From: Pomphorhynchus laevis
Taxonomy: Eukaryota > Acanthocephala > Palaeacanthocephala > Echinorhynchida > Pomphorhynchidae
Length of the DNA stretch: 64,000 nucleotides
Direction: 5' to 3'
Assembly (NCBI GenBank): GCA_012934845.2
Contig: WNNJ02000367.1
Span: 1 to 64,000 of the forward strand
The position numbers and the translations under genes were made by a program. The notes under the pieces are model-generated. The model had not been told where the DNA came from, searched no databases, and saw only the letters and a list, made by a program, of their open reading frames with translations. Below, one piece after another: positions 61,501-64,000 of the stretch. The stretch's first letter is position 1; every line of letters begins with the position of its first letter.

Positions 61501-62491
61501 ATTATAAATCATTTAATTATTAATAATTATCTTATTAATTATAATTCCTAAGTAAAATGATTAATCTCATCACGCAAATAATATTATTTTTAGATTATTT
61601 CTTGATAAAAATACTAAGTGTTTAATGCTATCAGGATTTTTTTATTCTTTAGATCCAAATTATTTAAATTATCATATAATATAATAATTAAAATAATTAT
61701 TAAATAAGTGGCAAAATCAATATTGTCCTTCAATTTGTTTTATTGTTTTAATTTGTTTTATAGAGTTATTTTTCCTCTCAACACATCAAACTTATTGATT
61801 AGGATACATTAATTATAAAATCATTTTAAAAATTTTCGTTTGCTTTTGTAATAAAGTAAAAGTATAACTGGAATTAATTTAATTTGATTTAAGTTATTAT
61901 CTAATCAGCTTGGTATAAATTTTGTCAACAAAAGCTGCATCAGTCTTATGTTTCCTAAATTACTTAAACTCATAATTGCATTTTTGTTTATCTGATAATG
62001 CCATCTAGGCAGTATATTTTGCACACAAATGTGTCTCACAGTTTTGTTATGAATTACTCTGAACTTTCGAACAAAAGTTCTATGGTAATTCTAGAGTAAA
62101 TGTTTTTTGCAATGTTACTGAACATCTTGTTACTTGTGACTGTTTACACAAACGCTCTTTTATATTCTTATTGAAATAGGGAATATATTGTAAATGCAAA
62201 ATCCCATATTTTAAATGATGAAAGAATCTCCGACATATTGATGATGAATTTTTTTATTCTATGTGACACAATTTTATAGTTTAGTTTTCTTGATAACCAC
62301 TGTCCTATGTAAAATTCAGATCAAATTTGTATAATTTTAGCGTCAAGCTGTTTGCCGCTGATTCGGAAGTTCTAAAGCCAACGGATTCCCTTACTGATTT
62401 GTGTATAACGAACGACACCGAATGCAAAACTGATGAATATCTACATTCAGATGGAAATGCAAATGTAAAATCGTCTTTGAAAAACTACTAG
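28348..62491 (+). CDS. RGS-like-domain RhoGEF (ARHGEF1/11/12, RhoGEF2 type), whole visible gene
   Basis: Fourteen exons, joined by phase, give 755 residues plus TAG: 28348-28545, 28595-28702, 33921-34101, 40006-40141, 52398-52607, 55249-55607, 57112-57197, 57638-57760, 58829-58943, 59618-59793, 60490-60751, 60806-60893, 60943-61017, 62341-62491. Domains in order: RGS-like/LH domain (about 25-205), Ser-rich linker, DH (about 340-545), PH (about 575-705), acidic tail. In this family the RGS-like domain binds activated G-alpha-12/13 and the DH-PH unit loads GTP on Rho at the membrane. I found no C1 zinc finger between RGS and DH, and no upstream PDZ or start codon; the first exon begins in phase 0, so exons are missing 5'. 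Introns range from 49 bp to 12.3 kb; the two largest gaps are where a missed exon is most likely. Confidence 0.82.
28595..28702 (+). CDS. RhoGEF exon b: RGS-like domain
   Basis: Follows a 49-bp intron (GTACGT...TTTAG). FFYVITDDYLLKKANKTELQ then KWAFEIHSTFILN matches the LARG segment with a conserved KWA.EIHS.FL block, which is the best single anchor for the family call. Ends phase 0 at a GTAAGA donor. Confidence 0.8.
28854..29312 (+). repeat. Two spaced copies of an approximately 150-bp repeat in RhoGEF intron 2
   Basis: 28854-29004 and 29165-29312 share AACGTCGGTGCAGGATGAT, TTAGATCGT, TTCGTGACGATAT and a TTTAGGATT...ACAGAG block. A third, shorter piece (TAGGATTGAAGCATGG... TTTCGCAGATTAA) lies at about 29362-29412. 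The spacing of about 310 bp suggests a tandemly duplicated larger unit. Non-coding. Confidence 0.65.
29413..30389. other. Intronic AT-rich sequence
   Basis: TATTATCTTATAATATC-type simple sequence at 29430-29560, otherwise nothing recognised. Confidence 0.4.
30390..32935 (-). mobile_element. Most complete Naiad-like (permuted) Penelope element
   Basis: Minus strand within RhoGEF intron 28703-33920. From its 5' side: the tail of a GIY-YIG nuclease (EDFWIKTLNSMYP, about 32795-32840, in frame upstream of the first ATG at 32806), the basic RSHG motif (about 32700), the CNC...C segment (about 32200), a complete RT, and a structured 3' UTR (30393-30545). The nuclease core (GIY-YIG itself) is missing, so it is 5'-truncated near 32935, where AT-rich sequence begins. 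N-terminal GIY-YIG with this RT type defines the Naiad/Chlamys PLE group. Antisense to the host gene. Confidence 0.8.
30610..32930 (-). pseudogene. PLE polyprotein (GIY-YIG tail plus reverse transcriptase), three frame segments
   Basis: Segments 32930-32144, 32159-30897 and 30894-30610 are successive pieces of one protein. A small frameshift occurs near 32150. RT motifs: PILYWNPKLHKNPIKPRFI, INTYDFSTLYTNLD (motif A), FRQVKGVPMGGNSSPIIADL (motif B) and YMFRYID. An 11-bp deletion near 30998, compared with the copies at 9.2 and 55.9 kb, shifts the frame directly after RYID and removes the second catalytic Asp. A second deletion of about 43 bp near 30895 separates the last segment (FKFTRNIFLHEHS to the stop). 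Dead, but the least damaged copy here. Confidence 0.8.
33921..34101 (+). CDS. RhoGEF exon c: RGS-like domain
   Basis: Encodes VPKECLEEINSVLVS and RHLFDNVRDFCRSYIKE, matching the family block after FL (I.vP...L.EID..L). Acceptor ATTTAG, donor GTAAGC after one base of a Gly codon. The upstream intron (28703-33920) holds a 2.5-kb PLE and tandem repeats. Confidence 0.75.
34230..34585. repeat. Satellite of roughly 110-bp units in RhoGEF intron 3
   Basis: At least three units, each with TATTAATATTATAATATA, AAATATAATATTTTGCTATTG and GATTATATATTATTTTTAATAT. The same satellite recurs at 37660-37905 on the other side of the LINE. Confidence 0.75.
34586..34650. repeat. 15-bp minisatellite
   Basis: About four units of TTGATTGATTCTTTA, abutting the satellite. 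The reverse frame gives a repeated INKES peptide, an artefact. Confidence 0.85.
35040..37630 (-). mobile_element. Third non-LTR retrotransposon lineage, decayed, in RhoGEF intron 3
   Basis: Minus strand. ORF1 remnant 37618-37158 with an RRM-like pattern (LILTNIPESD, LGVFRLGK, PRLLKIV, DLSHEERIPLRS). Endonuclease 37218-36472 (NANRLYNKIDEI, ALITESW, GVCAYIR, YSDHCVI), in which the GDFN motif reads GYFN. RT 36295-35100 with RDPMWITPLIKELQKRKDRA, FRPISLVPAIAKT, VDISKAFDCVNHHILINKL (motif A) and, past a frameshift, SIGVPQGSALSP (motif B, about 35220). No motif C was found. It resembles the CR1/Rex/jockey assemblage; exact clade not decided. Confidence 0.78.
36222..36440 (-). repeat. Tandem duplication of about 110 bp inside the LINE
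   Basis: 36222-36333 is repeated at 36334-36440 (shared TCATGGAATAGTACTA, AGAAGTAGTCATTAAGTTT and TTCACAAGTCCAATTTGAGA). It lies between endonuclease and RT. Confidence 0.75.
37660..37910. repeat. Satellite, distal block
   Basis: Two to three units of the satellite seen at 34230-34585, with the same TTTTGC(T/A)AT(T/C)GCGATT core. The LINE and about 0.7 kb of other sequence separate the two blocks. 37911-38510 has no supported feature. Confidence 0.75.
38516..39400 (+). repeat. Duplicated approximately 150-bp repeat, second copy split by a LINE fragment
   Basis: 38516-38700 and 38817-38944 plus 39366-39400 share AGGATAAGGTCGGAACCATT, ATTATCTGTTTATCATAACA and CTATTTATAAT. The first copy supplies the empty-site sequence for the insertion in the second. 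Confidence 0.75.
38945..39365 (-). mobile_element. 5'-truncated LINE copy (family of the 14-17 kb element) with 13-bp target duplication
   Basis: 421 bp, minus strand, matching about 16900-17378 of the family: the GTATAGACTAAAACGTATCC, GCACCTGGGCTATCTCGGGA and GGAGGGC blocks and the AATAAAAT...TTTATTATT end are recognisable. Flanked by GTCTATTTATAAT at 38932-38944 and 39366-39378. G+C-rich against the intron. It shows that the family has been mobile by target-primed reverse transcription. Confidence 0.85.
40006..40141 (+). CDS. RhoGEF exon d: end of RGS-like domain
   Basis: The shared Gly codon joins to ISNLYGDENVLT, then SLMAPYIQKFKD. Family counterpart is G...LYG...L then LLMPYLEEM. The donor is GTACGT, phase 2. 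This exon was too short for a simple frame scan and was found by homology and phase. Confidence 0.75.
40142..44700. other. RhoGEF intron 4, proximal part
   Basis: AT-rich intron. Frames at 40793-41102, 42051-42242 and 42857-43153 were examined and show no recognised domain, splice context or retroelement motif. Mostly simple A/T sequence from 43200 to 44300. Confidence 0.4.
44500..46040 (+). mobile_element. Scraps of a non-LTR reverse transcriptase
   Basis: Plus strand: FIDLSKAFNTINRKFLFDKF (RT motif A, the usual D of AFD replaced by N) at about 44752-44815, and further on YINDISQ...TFQTLKSWLLANF (about 45340-45435), matching the L/YINDL and ..L..W...N segments around motif C; the YADD itself is lost. 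Around it, blocks of about 100 bp at 44508-44635 and 45945-46040 are similar (GACTATGCAAGACTGATAAA), indicating rearranged or repeated pieces. Confidence 0.55.
46815..47299 (+). repeat. Region bounded by 62-bp direct repeats
   Basis: 46815-46876 and 47238-47299 are identical except for one base (TTGGAATCTC versus TTGGAAACTC). The 361 bp between them carry a 92-codon minus-strand frame (47166-46888) that I cannot identify. This could be a tiny element with terminal direct repeats or a simple segmental duplication. Confidence 0.6.
47300..48500. other. Intronic stretch without features
   Basis: Nothing recognised. Confidence 0.4.
48500..48835 (-). mobile_element. Naiad-like PLE 3' end, copy C
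   Basis: Contains the complete 3' UTR module (48637-48784) in the same orientation as 30.4 kb, followed by the degenerate last codons of the RT (TTATCC...CATAAAAATTTGCCACT). A solo 3' end, as expected from strong 5' truncation. The module keeps CTGCTATG/CATAGCAG, GGCCCC/GGGGCC, AAATACAT/ATGTATTT and the outer TCATCAG arm. Confidence 0.75.
48836..52397. other. RhoGEF intron 4, distal part
   Basis: AT-rich. The only repeat seen is at 51219-51402. No coding homology. Confidence 0.4.
51219..51402 (+). repeat. Tandem duplication of about 97 bp
   Basis: AGTCAATGTTTTAGATATTA through AAAAATTCGAATT occurs twice in a row (from 51222 and from 51320) with very few differences. Confidence 0.8.
52398..52607 (+). 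CDS. RhoGEF exon e: serine-rich linker
   Basis: Acceptor TTTAG and donor GTAAGTA fit perfectly, and the incoming phase (GT plus A) matches exon d. Encodes a polar linker (HRSKSEKWPRDK, THSSENLPSHSSVS). No domain recognised; the linker of this family is variable. Whether it follows exon d directly or an exon in the 12.3-kb intron was missed cannot be decided here. Confidence 0.6.
53450..54370 (-). mobile_element. Canonical PLE remnant (RT then GIY-YIG) in RhoGEF intron 5
   Basis: Minus strand: GLDVTSLYTSIDDSDGVLSL (motif A, about 54330-54265), NIFEFNDRLLYYN, then LKGTAM and, after a small deletion, TPVAPTYANIHIGKIERV (motif B, about 54140-54075). WLRYIDSILIIL (motif C, about 54055-54015) has the second Asp replaced by Ser. 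Then LRFRLNNRRRDI...VPHSCNFPRH...VLEQRF and QKQHEQYWIGQM (GIY-YIG C-terminal part with the conserved Glu, about 53685-53470). Several frameshifts; dead. Order RT to nuclease is canonical. Confidence 0.75.
54371..55248. other. Remainder of RhoGEF intron 5
   Basis: No supported feature. The first 300 bp may be further decayed PLE, but no motif stands out. Confidence 0.35.
55249..55607 (+). CDS. RhoGEF exon f: acidic linker and start of DH domain
   Basis: Acidic stretch (DADLLADDSDADVDSND), then DH conserved region 1: QLRKKAVFLELYHAEKTHLK and FPNLDELIEIH. The acceptor TTATTAAG at 55248 keeps phase with exon e. An ATG at 55223 upstream in the same frame could instead be an alternative start. Donor GTAAGTG. 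Confidence 0.8.
55795..56950 (-). mobile_element. Naiad-like PLE fragment in RhoGEF intron 6
   Basis: 56145-55830 encodes MDKIELIESLNILINQNYLK, FRQVKGVPMGGNSSPIIADL and YMLRYIDDICVFNSN, i.e. motifs B and C intact. 56150-56420 continues toward motif A. 56700-56945 matches the region in front of the RT (about 31840-32060), with the middle deleted or scrambled. Antisense to the host gene, truncated at both ends. Confidence 0.8.
57112..57197 (+). CDS. RhoGEF exon g: DH domain
   Basis: TEIKTAIRKRIDEYENQVN then PIADILLKY, the DH helix segment after the H of IEIH. Phase 1 in, phase 0 out, donor GTGAGT. Confidence 0.8.
57638..57760 (+). CDS. RhoGEF exon h: DH domain
   Basis: FSGDNGKRFRRECALFVGNQ and ILKQKSYHPEFAHFLK correspond to the Y..YC......A...L.....+...F..FL region. 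41 whole codons between TTTAG and GTAGTT. Confidence 0.8.
58829..58943 (+). CDS. RhoGEF exon i: DH conserved region 3
   Basis: LNLKDYLPTVMSRIVKYKLL is the signature DH helix (L.DLL..PVQRI.KYPLLL), which contacts the Rho switch regions. Note V-M-S in place of the usual P-x-Q. Donor GTAATT, phase 1. Confidence 0.85.
59618..59793 (+). CDS. RhoGEF exon j: end of DH domain
   Basis: ERVLLTECLHAAEMLNVDIN then EAVRSSEVLDLM matches the last long DH helix (A......N...V...E). It continues into the DH-PH linker; donor GTGAGC. Confidence 0.8.
60490..60751 (+). CDS. RhoGEF exon k: PH domain
   Basis: RKCIYSGTLVMEWP, then ACLFSDVLVLFQKI (the PH beta strands with the FSDvLVLlq signature of RhoGEF PH domains) and a basic stretch. 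Donor GTTAGT, phase 1. Confidence 0.85.
60806..60893 (+). CDS. RhoGEF exon l: PH domain
   Basis: ALFLISHNKQRQFLIELRAS then SKKERDQ. Flanked by a 54-bp and a 49-bp intron. The GTTTGT donor inside CCAGTTTGT is needed to reach the correct frame in the next exon. Confidence 0.8.
60943..61017 (+). CDS. RhoGEF exon m: PH C-terminal helix
   Basis: Completes ERDQ-WISYVQRCQENQ, the invariant-Trp helix that closes PH domains. Its presence confirms the small intron in front of it. Donor GTATGT, phase 2. Confidence 0.8.
61198..61665 (+). repeat. Pair of approximately 45-bp direct repeats in the last RhoGEF intron
   Basis: GTGTTTAATGCTATCAGG followed by TTTATTCTTTAGATCCAAAT occurs at 61198-61243 and 61618-61662, 420 bp apart. 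AT-rich filler lies between. No function visible; it creates two cryptic TTTAG acceptors. Confidence 0.6.
62341..62491 (+). CDS. RhoGEF exon n: acidic C-terminal tail
   Basis: Acceptor AATTTTAG; phase-compatible; an acidic tail (DSEVLKPTDSLTDLC, NDTECKTDEY) ends at TAG 62489-62491. No domain. Length and phase support it more than homology does. Confidence 0.6.
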
Positions 62492-62545
62492 ATATTTAGT
62501 AACGGCATACCTTAGAAGTAGCTAGGCTTTTGATAAACAATAGCA

Positions 62546-62551
62546 AATAAA
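62546..62551 (+). promoter_or_regulatory. AATAAA polyadenylation signal of the RhoGEF gene
   Basis: AATAAA 55 bases after the TAG stop; no competing signal in between. Confidence 0.5.
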
Positions 62552-62901
62552 TAACAAATTCACTGCGATCATTTTTTGATTGAACGTGATACAGCTTTAT
62601 TAATTCCATTTAAGGACAGCCAACGATATTGATGTCAAAACATTATATTGTTTACCCATATTTGGCTCTAGATGCATTGTGTCAGCATCATAATTTTTAT
62701 AATACAGTTACGTACGAATCAAATATCCATAATCCGGATTAGTTAAGGATATAGAAAATGTTGTTTGCAATGGTTTGGTTGTTTGCGATGAAAGAAGTCA
62801 ACTGTCGCAAAATTATCTAATTTCTAGTTTAAAACATTTTTGATAAAATAACATTTTATGAACAAAAAAAAGAAAAGAAAAAAGAAAAAAAAATCTTTTT
62901 T

Positions 62902-62936
62902 AAGCGTTTCTTTTTTTCATGAAAAAAGAAACGCTT
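62902..62936. repeat. Short near-perfect hairpin
   Basis: AAGCGTTTCTTTTTT faces its complement AAAAAAGAAACGCTT across a loop of a few bases, preceded by an A/G-rich run (62866-62892). It lies about 410 bp past the RhoGEF stop. Confidence 0.75.
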
Positions 62937-63194
62937 TTATGTGGAGTAGCAACTTAGTTTATAGCTTACTATACCCACGTAAAAAATATATACGATAATA
63001 ACATAATTTTTAAATGTATACCACAAATTTATTGATCGTCGTATAAAAAACATAAATTGTTTTTAGTAAAGACAATTTGAAATTAAAAAAATATAACGCT
63101 GAGTAGCAGGACAAACAGTAATTGATATCATCTTGGTTGCTAGAATTTATCAATGTGCATGAGAATATAAAATAAATAATTGCTCAAGTTGAAA

Positions 63195-64000
63195 TTTTAA
63201 TGACTATTTTTATTATGCACGCTACCTCTAATCCTAACTATAAGCCAACAGCATACTCTACATTTCAGTATTGGTGGACATCATCATCTACTGATCCAAT
63301 ACCTACGCTTCACGTTTCGGTCCTTTTAATGCTGAATGACGATCACTCGACTCGTTTGCTTTAATTGGCAATTGTCTTTCATTTTGCAATTTAATTGAAA
63401 TCATATCTGATTTCAAATTTAATCAGCGTTTGTAGAGGAAAATGCTGTTTTCGATTTGAACATCTACATATTTCTCCTAATAATTATTATTATCAAACTA
63501 GTCATATATAGTTTGTTTCCTAATTTTAAGTTTATATAACTGTGCAGTCATTGTTACTATTGAAATTTTGATGACTACTCTATTCTGGTACGCTGCTTTA
63601 ATCTTATCTATAAGCCAACAGCAGTACGCTAAATTTCAGTATTGGTGGACCTAATCGTGAACTGACGAGATCCATTAATACTGAAATGTAGCGTAATGTT
63701 GTTGGCTTATAGAAGATAAATTTCGTCTTTTAGTTTGCAAATTTAATTGAAATCATATCTGATTTCAAATTTAATCATCGTTGGTAAGGGATCGTCAGTC
63801 TATATTTAAAGCACCGAAACGTGAAAGTAGGTTTTGGATCAGTAGCTGATGAGGTCCACCAATACTGAAATGTAGAGTATGCTGTTGGCTTATAGAATGG
63901 ATTCAAGTAGCGTACCGAATAAAAATAGTCATTTAAATTTCAATGGTAGCAATGACTGCAAGGTATATCAACTTAAGATTGTTTAAATATAATCATTATA
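63195..64000 (+). repeat. Two adjacent copies of the unclassified repeat, with inverted segments
   Basis: 63195-63590 and 63591-64000 both contain TATAAGCCAACAGCA, ATTTCAGTATTGGTGGAC, TTGAAATCATATCTGATTTC and the AATCA(G/T)CGTT(T/G)GTA word. The second copy also carries the inverted forms (TACTGAAATGTAG, GTTGGCTTATAGA) at 63690-63710 and 63865-63895, so it can fold back. It runs to the window edge. Same family as 13775-13964 plus 17379-17572. Confidence 0.7.

Noticed and set aside
63840-63900. Hammerhead ribozyme at CTGATGAGGTCCACCAATAC then TGAAATG
   Set aside because: Only three weak base pairs could form helix II between CTGATGA and GAAA, and no NUH site with helix I is placed correctly.
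1-64000. tRNA, rRNA, CRISPR arrays, bacterial operons or integrated virus genes
   Set aside because: None seen; no cloverleaf with B-box, no rRNA blocks, no spaced direct-repeat arrays, and all RTs belong to PLE or non-LTR elements rather than to retroviruses.

Overview
This window comes from a very AT-rich (I estimate about 25% G+C) animal genome. Spliced protein-coding genes, both very short (49-54 bp) and very long (up to about 12 kb) introns, a cilium/flagellum protein and dense retroelement debris all point to an invertebrate metazoan with motile cilia or flagellated sperm. I cannot name the species. The mixture of tiny and huge introns would suit a flatworm, but other AT-rich invertebrates (rotifers, some insects, cnidarians) are not excluded.

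Three host genes can be read, all on the + strand. (1) 606-2685: a two-exon phosphoglycerate-mutase-family gene whose single intron carries a truncated Penelope-like element (PLE). (2) 5324-7699: an uninterrupted 791-codon reading frame for DRC7 (CCDC135/lobo), a subunit of the nexin-dynein regulatory complex of cilia. (3) 28348-62491: a RhoGEF of the ARHGEF1/11/12 (p115/PDZ-RhoGEF/LARG, Drosophila RhoGEF2) type. I assembled it from 14 exons whose phases join without a break (756 codons including stop): RGS-like domain, serine-rich linker, DH, PH, acidic tail. Its 5' end (possible PDZ domain, start codon) was not found.

Almost everything else is mobile DNA. (a) PLEs of two architectures. A permuted, Naiad-like type (the end of a GIY-YIG nuclease in FRONT of the RT) occurs at about 1.06-1.88, 7.9-9.4 with 11.97-12.3, 22.99-23.17, 30.39-32.94, 48.5-48.83 and 55.8-56.95 kb. 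A canonical type (RT followed by GIY-YIG) survives as wrecks at 3.6-4.6, 21.2-21.7 and 53.4-54.4 kb, with a hammerhead-ribozyme-like motif at 25.9 kb. (b) Non-LTR retrotransposons: a CR1-like element at 9.4-12.0 kb nested inside a PLE, an APE-type LINE with zinc-knuckle ORF1 at 13.97-17.38 kb with a 15-bp target duplication, a small 5'-truncated copy of it at 38.9-39.4 kb with a 13-bp target duplication, an old relative at 19.7-21.0 kb, a third lineage at 35.0-37.6 kb inside an intronic satellite, and scraps at 44.7-45.4 kb. (c) Fragments of an RT-associated C-terminal domain at 17.7 and 19.0-19.7 kb. (d) Non-autonomous repeats: nested inverted-repeat elements at 23.76-24.26 kb, a foldback at 27.4 kb, and an unclassified family at 13.8/17.4 and 63.2-64.0 kb.

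Layout: 0-8 kb, two compact genes; 7.9-28 kb, a retroelement graveyard; 28.3-62.5 kb, the RhoGEF gene with its large introns used as insertion sites; 62.5-64 kb, repeats. The most interesting unexplained item is a compact, apparently pseudoknotted module repeated at the 3' end of every Naiad-like copy that keeps that end. No rRNA, tRNA or CRISPR was seen.
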